Source: Polyodon spathula
Lineage: Eukaryota; Chordata; Actinopteri; Acipenseriformes; Polyodontidae
Assembly: GCF_017654505.1 (NCBI RefSeq)
Contig: NC_054555.1
Location: 960,835-1,024,834, forward strand
Length of the DNA: 64,000 nucleotides
Reading direction: 5' to 3'
Numbering within the stretch: the stretch's first letter is position 1; the number at the start of each line of letters is the position of its first letter. Positions 1 to 10,866 of this stretch are shown here, piece after piece. The position numbers were made by a program, and so were the translations under genes. A model generated the notes under the pieces. The model saw only the letters and a list, made by a program, of their open reading frames with translations, did no database searches and was not told where the DNA came from.

Positions 1-45
1 AAGGCACCATCTTCGATGCAGCTGATGCGGTTGCTGTCCAGTTGC
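1..45 (-). CDS. slit3: slit3 exon, fifth LRR of domain 1 (partial)
   Basis: Minus-strand exon cut by the window edge. After a pyrimidine-rich tract ending in CACAG (acceptor AG at 47-46) the frame reads QLDSNRISCIEDGAF. This is the LRR that follows KNL in Slit proteins, where QLD.N.ISCIEDGAFRALR is strongly conserved. The first base, G45, completes the Leu codon begun by the previous exon (CT|G), the same phase as the other LRR exons here. SLIT3 is a secreted Robo-receptor ligand used in axon guidance and vascular and organ patterning; its LRR domains carry the Robo contact. Only 15 codons are visible and the donor lies outside the window. Confidence 0.9.
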
Positions 46-296
46 CTGTGAAGGAGAGACAGGAGTGAGAACGCTGGGTCATACAGAACGAAGGGAGGAC
101 AGTCGTCACAGTGTCACCTCCGCCAGCCGCAAGCCTAGCTCAGCCCAGCTCAGCCCTGCCCAAAACGGGCTAGCCTGGTCTTCCTGACTGCAGCCCATCC
201 CCTCCTTCCCCTAGGCGCTGTGAGACAGAGTGAGCATGAGGATGGCTAGCTCACAGCCCACTCCGGCTGTCAGCTCTCTGTAAATATTAATTGCAT

Positions 297-367
297 TTTC
301 TCTCCCTCTCCCTCCCTCCCTCCCTCCCTCCTTCTCTATCTTCCCCTCTCTCCCTCTTTTCTTTTTT
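297..367. repeat. Polypyrimidine (CCCT/CTCC)n tract
   Basis: Almost pure C/T on the plus strand with a run of CCTC units, ending in a T-rich stretch. It is a low-complexity simple repeat. Confidence 0.85.
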
Positions 368-545
368 AAAGACAGAAAGGGAGTAATTTCATTACATTAG
401 AGCATCCAATCCATTACAAGCTTTTACTGGCTCTGTCACTGAAACAATTTCATTAAAGAAGAGGGCGTCTAAATCATTGGAGGTCAGAGAGGTGCCCTCC
501 CCTTATTCTTCTTCCTATTTATTTCCTTCTTCTTAGGCCTACATA

Positions 546-577
546 CCCCCCCCCCCCCCCCCCCCACACACACACAG
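546..577. repeat. Poly-C (C20) followed by (CA)n
   Basis: Twenty consecutive C followed by six CA units. The homopolymer length is likely unreliable in the assembly. Confidence 0.9.
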
Positions 578-962
578 GCAAGAGATACAAGCTGCGTTTG
601 CATTGTGTTCCTAATTCGTTTATTAGGAACGGGCAGGCTTTCACATCTGGCTGGCCAATTTGATTTCCAACCACGGCTATTTTATTTAGTGATCGTGAAA
701 GTAACTTCCAGTTGCAGACTGTTTCTGAGGTGAAGGCAGTTACACTGGGTCAGCCCCAGCCTCTTTCTAAACCAACTGGGCAAACGGCACCAAAAAAAGA
801 ACCAAAAAAAAGCAAACAAATAAAATAAATAAATTGGTATTACATTTGCAATCTGTCTCGCTTGATTGCGTATGCTTTTTGTGTTGGGGATAACACAACT
901 CAGGAAGGAAACAGAGTAAACTCATCAGAAGACATTTTACAAATTAAAATTGTTGTTATTTC

Positions 963-1099
<137 letters not shown>

Positions 1100-2328
1100 T
1101 CTCTTCATTTGCGTCATGTTTTTTAACAGCTGCCTGGAAAGCTGGTGGTACAGGGGTCTGGGTTGCTGGTGTGACAGGGGATAGCTCAATGCATTGATCC
1201 CTGGGACAAGCCAGAAATACTGGTGTTATTACATTCATTGCAGTGCCACAAATGTTTTTACAAGACTGGTCCTGCAGGCTAGTTTGAGGTTTGTCAGTGA
1301 AGGGTGACAGTGGACGGGGAGTTAGGTTGGCAGTGTTGTACGTGAATCCCAAATTAAATTCCTCAAATCTAATTGCATAGGCCCTTAATCATCCGCGGCA
1401 CCAAATGCCAGTGACAGTTTGATGCCTCCGCTTTGTCAGTCTTCCATCTGGAACGTTGCCAGACAGAAAGACGGGCTCCAACCAGAACTGTGGCTGTAGA
1501 ATCGCCATTAACTGGTTAGCTACAAGGATGAGGTATTGTGTGAGTATACTGAACTAAGTAACAAAAAGCTAGCGAAAGAAAGAAAGACTCACCTGATAAA
1601 AAGCCCTGGCATCCCAATTTACGTTGGTAGACATCAGATGTTATTATCTCAATAAATATTGATCCTATTTGCCTGCCTTTTGGTTTATAAAGTCATGAGG
1701 TTTAACTCCCAGCTCTGGTGATGAGGTGACTCTCCCAACCCTGGGACCTGAAGTCCAGCCTTGGAGATGGAGCGGGCTTCCCAGTGGCGAGTTTGTGCCA
1801 GCAGATGTTTGACCAGCTGGCACAGGGTACCTCTGCAGGAGCAGGATGCTTGAGGAATGATGGCTTGATGTGTGAATCGATAATGGCTAAAGCCTTTAAA
1901 AGACTCGACTGCCATCTGCAAGAACCCGCCTTTCCGGTAACCCGCTCATAAACACTGAGTGACTGCGCCTCTCGACGGTCATTCTGAGCAAGGTAGCGTG
2001 AAGCTGCAGGGCTGTTTGTGAGTCTTGTGACTGCGACTCCAGAGAAGCAATCACACAGGCACCCAGACAGGGAGCTCACTGGGAACCAAGCAGCCGGATT
2101 CACTCAGCAAGACCCCTTTTCATGGAAGACACAGGTACAGACTGAAAGTTATTGGATCAAAACTCAAAAGCTTGTGCTGTGACTCATAAAGGATCTCGTC
2201 AGCATATTACGATGCCTGTCTTGGTACCTACGCGGGGCTTCCAGTAAGTAAAGAAAAAAGTAAAGATTTAGAAATTCTGCTTGGAAGGGACTTTGTTTGC
2301 AGCGTACTGTAAAGTCCCTCTATACAAC

Positions 2329-2388
<60 letters not shown>

Positions 2389-2389
2389 T
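2329..2389. repeat. (GATA)n microsatellite
   Basis: About 15 uninterrupted GATA units. This is a common polymorphic tetranucleotide class in fish genomes. Confidence 0.95.
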
Positions 2390-2610
2390 AGTAGGCACAC
2401 AGACGCAAAATCAATATTATAACTAAATAAAACATAATCTAATCACACAGCTTGGCAAACCAATTTTAAGTCCTAAACTCTGGAGGGTGTCGCTCTCCTT
2501 TCCCCCCCATCATCCTTGCCTATGGGGAAGCTGCAAAGCTGGAGGTTCTCTTCGCTTCCCTAGTAAAAAAGAAGCCTGGTGAGTGGGCGGGGCCGAGCCA
2601 GAGCCAGAGG

Positions 2611-3099
2611 CTATCCGAGTCGGAGACAGAGCAGCTGTGATGGGGAAGGGGTGGCTGCTGTTTACAGAGTCTATCCGAGCCTGGAGACAGAGCAGCTGTG
2701 ATGGGGAGGGGGTGGCTGCTGTTTACAGAGTCTATCCGAGCCAGAGACAGAGACACTGGGACGGGGAGGAAGTGGCTGCTGTTTACAGAGTCTATCCAAG
2801 CCCAGAGACAGAGCAGCTGTGATGGGGAGGGGGTGGCTGCTGTTTACAGAGTCTATCCAAGCCCAGAGACAGAGCAGCTGTGATGGGGAGGGGGTGGCTG
2901 CTGTTTACAGAGTCTATCCGAGCCAGAGACAGAGACATTGGGACGGGGAGGAAGTGGCTGCTGTTTACAGAGTCTATCCAAACCCAGAGACAGAGCAGCT
3001 GTGATGGGGAGGGAGTGGCTGCTGTTTACAGAGTCTATCCGAGCCGGAGACGGAGCAGCTGGAACGGGAAGGGAGTGGCTGCTGTTTACAGAGTCTATT
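2611..3099. repeat. 60/61-bp minisatellite, 8 copies
   Basis: The core TGGCTGCTGTTTACAGAG recurs at 2651, 2712, 2772, 2833, 2894, 2954, 3015 and 3076. Units fall into two classes. A has CAGCTGTGATGGGG at 61 bp. B has CACTGGGACGGGG or CATTGGGACGGGG with GGAAGTGG, at 60 bp. The order is A A B A A B A then a variant, suggesting a three-unit higher-order period of about 182 bp. The open frames across it are repeat artefacts. Confidence 0.93.
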
Positions 3100-4039
3100 C
3101 TTCTCATGGGGCCGGGTTTGAATTCCACAGCTCAGGGCTGTTGTTTCGCGCACATAGCAGCCCAGTGACCCATACCGAAGCAGAAGAATAACTCTGCGTA
3201 AAAAGGATTGAATTAAACGTAATGAAGCAAATGACAAAATCAATAAATCTGCAGTAACGGCCCTGGTGTGCTGGCGATGGCGGGCAGGAGTAATTAAACT
3301 GGCCATCACCTCCCCATGATATACTGCCCCTCTGAAAGCTCTAAATGGGGATCAGACACCAGCTGCCTTGCGGCTCTATGTGGCTCTCCCACTCCTTCAT
3401 TTAACCCTTGGTATCACCTTAACAAGCTTCAAAATCATTGGCCAAGGTCAAAAATGTCTCCAGACTTCATTCCACCGCGTTTACTTGAGATAAATGCAGT
3501 GCCTCTAAATCTGACAACACTGGAGAGATCCACTCAGTGGTTATAGTCAAGCATGGCCTGGGTGAGAGCTCATTAATACACCATGATAATCTGGACCCCG
3601 AAAAACCAGTATAATAACCCCATTGCCTTCACTCTGCAGTCCCCTCACTGACCAGAGAACAGGTGCAGCACGGTTCAATGCTTCCCAGGAACAGAACGGG
3701 ACCTAACAGACATGGAATGATAATCTTACCGACGTTTCAGAGAAGCTGTTAGGAGTGCAGAGCACGAGCAATGCACCCAACAGCAAATCCAAAAATTCTC
3801 AATTCAGAGCGTCAGTCACCCTTTAGTTTTTCTGATTACATTCCATAAAACAGCAGTCTTGTAATCAGATCACTAAAAGCTGCTGCAGCCAGGAGATTGA
3901 TCTTGGATCGAGATGCTGCTCATTCCGTTGTGAGGGGAACCATACACTGTACCAGCCAGCACCAAGCACACCACGTTTAAACATACAGGCACAGCATTAA
4001 TCCTCACTTTAAACACTGCACTACTGGGAAACAGGTGGG

Positions 4040-4200
4040 AAACACCCTCTAAAAGGCATACTGGGGTATACCACCATAAAAGTACTATAAAAAATTAAGC
4101 ACAGAGAATGCATGATAAAGTACAGGCAAGCATGGTATAGCCAAGATAGCATCAAGGAACTGCAAAAAATACATCTAACCACAGTAAAAGTTAAAGCCAC
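4040..4200. repeat. Degenerate A-rich AAGCATGGTA-type repeat
   Basis: An irregular series of 9-11 base blocks such as AAAAGGCATA, AATGCATGATAAAG and CAAGCATGGTATAG. Similar blocks occur at 46020-46100 in this orientation and at 60690-60830 in the opposite orientation. It is probably one dispersed repeat family of unknown class. Confidence 0.35.
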
Positions 4201-5760
4201 AAAAAAAAACATTTCCCGTGCCTCATTCTGAGGATGTGTTGCAACTCACGTCAATGTGCTGTTACTGCAATGCAGTGTCCTCTTGGCACGCGCGGGGTTA
4301 AGCAGCCTGTTTGCATTGTGACAGACACAGCGGATAGCTCACAGCTCATATGAGAGGCTCTGCACTATCAGGAGAAGAACGGATGTGTCTGCAGTCCAGG
4401 GATTCATTTTCCAAGGGTCAGGGGTGCTGTCTGACAGCCATCTGATGCTGACGGATATGTCCTGAGTTGACGGTGGTGGTAAGGAAGGTGGGGGTTGGTA
4501 GCAGCCTTGCACATGACCGTAGTACAAATGCAAATATTGTCTTAACCTAAAACAGACACACTCCAGACAGGGAGTAATTCCCAAATAAGATCACTGTTTC
4601 TCCGGAGCCAAAAACTGCCAGCATGAATCCTGAAGCCGGCACAATGCAATTTATTTAGGGATTTAAAAATGTGAGCTTGCAAGCCTTTACAACAAAATCA
4701 ACCACAAAAAAATGAACTAGAATCTGTGGTATTCTCCCTGCTCTGCAGGTGAGTGTTTGGAATATAGCATTAGATATGCAATGAAAATAAATGATACAAA
4801 ACAATACAGAGCACACTCAATTCGATATATTACACGACTGGAGATTCAGCCGTGGCCTCTCTCACTGACACAGCCTTTGCTCGGAGCTTGAAAGTGATAC
4901 AATTTGGGAGGTTCTCAGCCCCATTCCTACAGGACAGGAGGGGTGAATAATTCAAACACACAACCACAGCTGGCAGGATCTGCAGGGCAATAAAAAATCC
5001 TCAGCCCAGACCGTAAGGGAACATTGTAAAGAAACAACGGGAGGGGAAACACACTGTACAGTATAATTCATTTTGTTTTATTCTTTTAACTACAAAGACA
5101 GGAATGTGATCCATTAACAAACACATTCCAGAACATGTTATTAATTATTTCGAAATTGCCAAACAGTCTCCAGAGGGCTTGTTTGGGGATAAAGCAGCTT
5201 TATGGAATGCAGAGTTTATTTATTTGTTTCAGGCGAGGGAGCCAAACTTATCAAACATTCACGTAACTGCGTCTTCATATTGAAGAAATCGCTTCCCAAG
5301 AACACGCCAGGTGAGATTTGTTGTTTGCTTCCCAGTAATGGATGGAATGGAGAGGGTGGGCGTTTACTGTATTCTACATCTACAATCAAGAGGGCAAGCA
5401 GCAATCCAGCACTTGAATCGACAAGATACACCACCTCCCATTCTTCAGCTGTAACCACTGGGCCAGCCTCCCTGCCGATCCTCATCTGAAACCCCTAGGA
5501 CAGAGATCTACAGCTCCAGCCTCAGAGCTACATGCCTCCTTGGCCATATTCATTCCCAATCCTAGGCTTTCCATGCTACCTGTAACCACAAGGTCACACT
5601 GCCCCCAGTCCCTCGTCCACGAGGTCACACTGCTTCCCTCCCTCAGCTCTAGATCTCAGTACCCTTAAGTCTCTCAACTCCAGCCCCGAGACCTGCCCTT
5701 GGTGCTGTCCCTCTCTGCCATGAAGCATAGCATGCTGAAGGATCCCAGTGTGATACTCAC

Positions 5761-5832
5761 AGGTTCTTGACGTTGGTGATCCCACGGAAAGCCTTGCGAG
5801 GGACAGCCTGGATCTGGTTCTCACTCAGGTCC
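5761..5832 (-). CDS. slit3: slit3 exon, fourth LRR of domain 1
   Basis: A 72-nt minus-strand exon. The acceptor ...TACTACAG ends at 5833 and the donor GTGAGT starts at 5760. It reads [15 protein letters not shown] followed by RGITNVKNL, one LRR of the first Slit LRR domain. [16 protein letters not shown] is near-invariant in vertebrate SLITs. RGIT..KNL resembles SLIT3, whereas SLIT2 as I recall it has RGAVDIKNL. The first G and last CT split Leu/ligand codons as in the neighbouring exons. It is separated from the LRR3 exon by a 48.3 kb intron. Confidence in SLIT is very high and in the slit3 paralogue high. Confidence 0.95.
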
Positions 5833-7933
5833 CTGTAGTATAAAAAAACAGAGAAGACAGACTTCAGGAACAAGCATGTTGATGGCGTTAGCTCTTCATA
5901 GTTAAGGAGCTCAGAAACACTACATGTTTTTGCAAAGCTTGAAACACATAAAATGGGATGAAACTGTAACACCGGTACACCCTTCCTGATTCTTGTCACT
6001 GCGGCACCCACCGTTTTCTGAATGTCTCAACGGTTTCGGCTTCATCTTATTAAACCTGCTTTGTTTGTAAATGCTTGCTCGTAAACGTAATTTAGAAAAA
6101 CCAGAATCCAATTACAGCAGGGAGAGAAAACAATAATTGGAAATGGAATATCTTTACTGTAGCCACAGACTGCCTCTCTCAACCAGACCAGCTACAAACA
6201 ATGAGGGATTACTATTAATTGTGTTAATCTCCTTGACCTCAACACACACACTTACAGGCATGGATCCAAATACCAGGCAACTGAACACAACTCAGTCATT
6301 CACTACTATGACGTATTTACAGGGTCTGCCAATGGCGTGTTGTGTACATTATACACAACACGTTTATTAAAAGGCTCTTGCTTCTCACAAAAAATAAAGT
6401 GCTTTTTTGGGAGTAAATCAAGAATTAATTCGCTTACAAGCATTTGTTATTGCCTCATAATGTTCAGACTATTGCTGGCTGGTAACCTCCAACCTCCAAG
6501 TGCATACACTGTACACAGTATTCAAAACACAATCAAAGGATGAAAATACAAATCACACATTGCAAACATCTTTGTTTAATATTCACTGTTTTTAATTACT
6601 TGAACGTATTCATTTACGTTTCTGTCTGTCATACAGAAAATATAAATACAAACTGGACAGTTTTCAATGCGCCCCATCACTCGTGCACTTTTCAATGGCT
6701 GTGGTGTGGCAGCACAGTCGGCATGATAATGAGGCGCATGTGGAAGCTTGCAAACATGTGCCCATCAGCTAACTCTTCAAAGAGCACACGCTGGTTTTGA
6801 TGGCATGCGTGTAAAACCGGGGGTCTACGAGAGGATGCCCGCTTTTTATTCCACACATTTCTTTTATCATAGCTTTTCATTTGTCTTGCTTTGGTTTAAT
6901 TAGTCACAAACCAAGTGCTCTGGATGCCTTGCACAAACTGCAGAGAGAGGTGATGCTTTACGAGGCTCTGCTATTCCTCTGGGGTTTCTCTTCACAGAAG
7001 TGCTTCGAGATGACAGATATGCTTTATGCTCTTTATCATCTGGAGGGGTCGTTATCGAATAAGGGGACAGCAAAAAAAAAAAAAACTCATAAAATAGGGC
7101 GGGTGACAGCTTTTTTGAAAAACACATTTTTCACACATGAACAGATTCTAGCAGTAAAACAAGGAGATTTAAAACAAGGCACGGTATTAAAAAAGGAGGC
7201 GTGTTGCGTATTCTAATGTACAAGAGCACGGCAACCCAGCACTTGAACTCTAAATGCAAGTTACCTCGCCACCACCTCCCATTCCACAACTATTTCAACT
7301 GGGGTCTAGGAGAAATGAGACATGTGCAAAACCTAGAGTGTTTTGTGCAATCTGGTGAAAAGATTAGTTAAATGAGAAGTGCTATTGGGACATGACTACC
7401 ATATATAAACTGGCCTTTTTAACCCAGAGCACTGGAACTAGACTCGTGTTTCCTGCTTGCTTGAACCATATTTTACAGGTAAAAATGTAGATGAATAAAT
7501 CGCTGATATAAAATAAGGCATGTTCAAAAGGTACTGTCATTGTTGGTTTCCATTTATCCCCTAAAGGTAAAGCAGACTACAAACAAACAAGGCATAATAC
7601 TATCAGAGATAGTAGGCATAATACTAAAAGAGATGTATGCGCTTACACAATCTTGCACAGACAGAGAGACACACCCCCCACACTCACTCTATCCCACCAC
7701 CATCCCACACAAAGCCGCCCCAAAGCCGAGGGAGCGCATCAGTCTCATGTCAGTGACAATCTGCTTGTAAATTGCATTTGTTTTCCTTTCATTCTCCTTT
7801 CTGTGACTCACAGGACGGCTGCTATAAATCTCCATGCCATCCCCATCCACTGATTCCATTAATGCCTCCTGTGTCCAGACAACCAGGCAGCACTAAAACA
7901 TATTACTGATACAGGCAAAAGAACAGCCTGGAA

Positions 7934-8006
7934 CACGCATGCACGCACACACACATAGAGACAGATACACCGAAAGAGACACAGACACACTGACACACGC
8001 ACACGC
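7934..8006. repeat. CA/GA-rich low-complexity tract
   Basis: Interrupted CACACA, GAGACA and CACACG words just upstream of the SINE copy at 8203. It looks like a decayed dinucleotide repeat. Confidence 0.6.
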
Positions 8007-8202
8007 TCTGTTCCTGTTATCTTGTGGTCACTACACAACACTTCATAAGGAAATATGACTCCCTGGCTGGCCAGTATTGACACGGCTTGCTGGGATAGGT
8101 GGAGCTGCTGGCCTCTATCTGTCAGTGCAGTCTGATCATGGCTTTAATATCAGGGAGCAGTGTGATAGCCCAGTGCCGCGCCATGCTGGAGCTACACCAT
8201 GG

Positions 8203-8482
8203 AGAAATAATAATAATAATAACAACCTTTATTTTTATATAGCAGCTTTCACAGTGGACCACCATCACAAAGCGCTTCACAAGATACAAGACTAGGGCGT
8301 GTGAACTACACCTCAGCTGCAAAGTCACTTTCAACAACGTCTCACCCGGAAGACAGAGCACAAGGAGGTTCAGTGACTTGCTTGTGTGTCACGCAATGAG
8401 TCAATGGCTGAGCTGAGATTTGAACCAAGTACCTCCTGGTTACAAACCAGTTCCTTTAACCACTGGACCACACAGCCTCCTA
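8203..8482 (-). mobile_element. tRNA-derived CORE/MIR-like SINE, copy 1
   Basis: On the minus strand the element starts at 8482 with a tRNA-like head. An A-box-like GTCCAGTGGTTAAAG lies within 8455-8475 and a B-box-like GGTTCAAATCTC at 8426-8415, about 40-50 nt apart. A core follows with ...TGACTCATTG and CAAGTCACTGAACC words like the CORE/MIR class. The tail has AAGCGCTTTGTGATGG and ends in TATAAAAATAAAGG plus TTATTATTA repeats, like LINE L2-type 3' ends. A second copy in the same orientation lies at 57876-58134. Class assignment is from memory of MIR/CORE-SINE structure; the family name is unknown to me. Confidence 0.75.
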
Positions 8483-8518
8483 TGAAATAGATAAAGAGAA
8501 ATGAAACAGGAAAAACTT

Positions 8519-9178
8519 GCTTTGCATGCTGTTAAAGACAGCATGAAAGCACCAGCGTTACACTGGCACCCTAAGCGTTACACTGGCACCCTCAGCACAG
8601 TGGGATTGCTTTGCATGCTGTTAAAGATAGCATGAAAGCACCAGCGTTACACTGGCACCCTCAGCACAGTGGGATTGCTTTGCATGCTGTTAAAGATAGC
8701 ATGAAAGCACCAGTGTTACACTGGCACCCTCAGCACAGTGGGATTGCTTTGCATGCTGTTAAAGATAGCATGAAAGCACCAGCGTTACACTGGCACCCTC
8801 AGCACAGTGGGATTGCTTTGCATGCTGTTAAAGATAGCATGAAAGCACCAGCGTTACACTGGCACCCTCAGCACAGTGGGATTGCTTTGCATGCTGTTAA
8901 AGATAGCATGAAAGCACCAGCATTACACTGGCACCCTCAGCACAGTGGGATTGCTTTGCTTGCTGTTAAAGATAGCATGAAAGCACCAGCGTTACACTGG
9001 CACCCTCAGCACAGTGGGATTGCTTTGCATGCTGTTAAAGATAGCATGAAAGCACCAGCGTTACACTGGCACCCTCAGCACAGTGGGATTGCTTTGCATG
9101 CTGTTAAAGATAGCATGAAAGCACCAGCGTTACACTGGCACCCTCAGCACAGTGGGATTGCTTTGCTTGCTGTTAAAG
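8519..9178. repeat. 69-bp minisatellite, about 9.5 copies
   Basis: GCTTTGCATGCTGTTAAAGA recurs at 8519 and then every 69 bases from 8608 to 9160. Copies differ by only a few substitutions, for example GCATGC versus GCTTGC and GCGTTA versus GTGTTA. The first copy has an extra 20-bp internal duplication. Because 69 is 3 x 23, a stop-free frame of 207 codons with a 23-residue repeat (MKAPALHWHPQHSG...) runs through it. I regard this as a by-product of unit length, as it lies in an intron on the opposite strand. It sits directly beside the tRNA-head end of the SINE. Confidence 0.95.
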
Positions 9179-9445
9179 AAACTTTCCGCCCTTACTTAGT
9201 GTCTTCCATTTACCCCACAGACTCCTTGATTTAATTAACTCTCTGCTTTATGAATACAAATATTGCGCTATTGATCATCCCATGAGCTGGCGGGGCTCGG
9301 TTCATTAGACAGGCCCGTGTTTTAAAGAAAGAGGCTGCTACTCAATCATCAGTAAATGGGCTCTGATGCTCCCCTGGGAGGCCCACGCTGAATCTCTCAC
9401 AGCATTCCCTCACAATGAAAGCCCAAGTGCATGGAAATGATGCAT

Positions 9446-9447
<2 letters not shown>

Positions 9448-9508
<61 letters not shown>
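9448..9508. repeat. (TA)n microsatellite
   Basis: About 30 uninterrupted TA units, a sequence able to extrude a cruciform. Confidence 0.95.
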
Positions 9509-9511
<3 letters not shown>

Positions 9512-9667
9512 TATAGTACTCCCCTTATAAGTGTCTATTATGTTTTGTCGATACTTTAATTAAACTGGACAGCTTAATGTGATTTATCCCGATCCATAAG
9601 CTTTATGGTTATAAAAGCCTTTTTGGCTCCGGCCCCAAAAAATGTCGAGCAAATTTAGATGAGTTTA

Positions 9668-9711
9668 AATATATATATATATATATAGCACATACATATA
9701 TACACATATAC

Positions 9712-9757
<46 letters not shown>
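9668..9757. repeat. Compound (AT)n ... (TG)n microsatellite
   Basis: An AT run at 9668-9687, a short mixed spacer, a TG run at about 9714-9751, then TATATA. Confidence 0.9.
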
Positions 9758-9758
<1 letters not shown>

Positions 9759-10395
9759 CACATACACATACACAAACAGCAATGAAGTTGCCATATTTTT
9801 TATTTATTGAGGTTTTTATTTTTTTTTAAAGATACCGATGCAAATTGGTAATGAACTGAAAGCTTTTATACAGTGAGTGATTGAACTGTTCAGTCAGTCT
9901 GTCTGTTGGTCTGTCTGTCTGTAAGCCGAGAACAGAGATGCATTCAGTGCAGTATCTAACTGGAAATGTACACTCCAGCTATGATGATAGCTATAGGAAT
10001 GGGGAACACAGACCCTGAAATGCTAGTGGCTGCTGCGTCTCCATATCTCTCAGACTGGTCTTGAGGGGACACGAAGCAGCTGACATTGCGGTCTGTGTCT
10101 GGCCTGTCCTTTGCATCTACTTACATCAGGGGCCCTCTGTGACGATAATGACCATTTCAAAAGATTACAAGGGTAGCAAGGACACACTTTGAATTCGTCT
10201 CAGCACCGTGACATGTTTCTATGGAAACGTAAAGCCTCATTGATGGAGGCCCAATTCACTCTGAGCAGCAATTACCTGGTGTAAAAAGGTGATTGCCGAG
10301 GGTGAGATATTTGGGGAGGACGTCAGGGCAGACGTGACCGATACAATGCAGAAGCAGACAAGGCAGCACAGGCTTGCAAGTCTCCACTTCAAGAG

Positions 10396-10866
10396 GTTAA
10401 ATCACTGAGCTACTGAAATCCACTACTTTCCACACTGAAGCCCAGCACTTTCTCTAACCACTGAGCTACTCAAACCCACTGCCTTCCATACTGCAGCCCA
10501 GCAATTTCTCGAACCACTGCGCTACTCAAACCCACTGCCTTCCATACTGCAGCCCAGCAATTTCTCGAACCACTGAGCTACTCAAACCCACTGCCTTCCA
10601 CACTGTAGCCCAGCACACTAACCACTGAGCTACTCAAACCCACTGCCTTCCACACTGCAGCCCAGCACTCTCACCACTGAGCTACTCAAACACACTGCCT
10701 TCCACACTGCAGCCCAGCACTCTCACCACTGAGCTACTCAAACACACTGCCTTCCACACTGCAGCCCAGCACTCTCACCACTGAGCTACTCAAACACCAG
10801 CCCAGCACACTAACCACTGAGCTACTCAAACCCACTGCAGCTCAGCACTCCAACCAGCGAGTGCCA
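10396..10866 (-). repeat. 50-56-bp minisatellite built from a tRNA-like SINE head, about 9 copies
   Basis: The plus-strand unit is CACTGAGCTACTCAAACCCA then CTGCCTTCCACACTGCAGCC then CAGCACTCTAAC. On the minus strand each unit contains TAGCTCAGTGGTTAGAG, a good match to the tRNA/Pol III A box (TRGCNNAGYNGG), followed about 35 nt later by GGGTTTGA, the first half of a B box, which runs straight into the next unit's A box. The first copies are most diverged and carry a fuller GTGGATTTCAG B region. The last two copies are shortened. It is the same family as the 44.0-45.2 kb array. Confidence 0.85.

Noticed and set aside
8611..9234. 207-codon plus-strand open frame with a perfect 23-residue repeat
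   Set aside because: The DNA unit is 69 bp, so any stop-free unit gives such a frame. It is intronic, antisense, and has no domain or promoter support.
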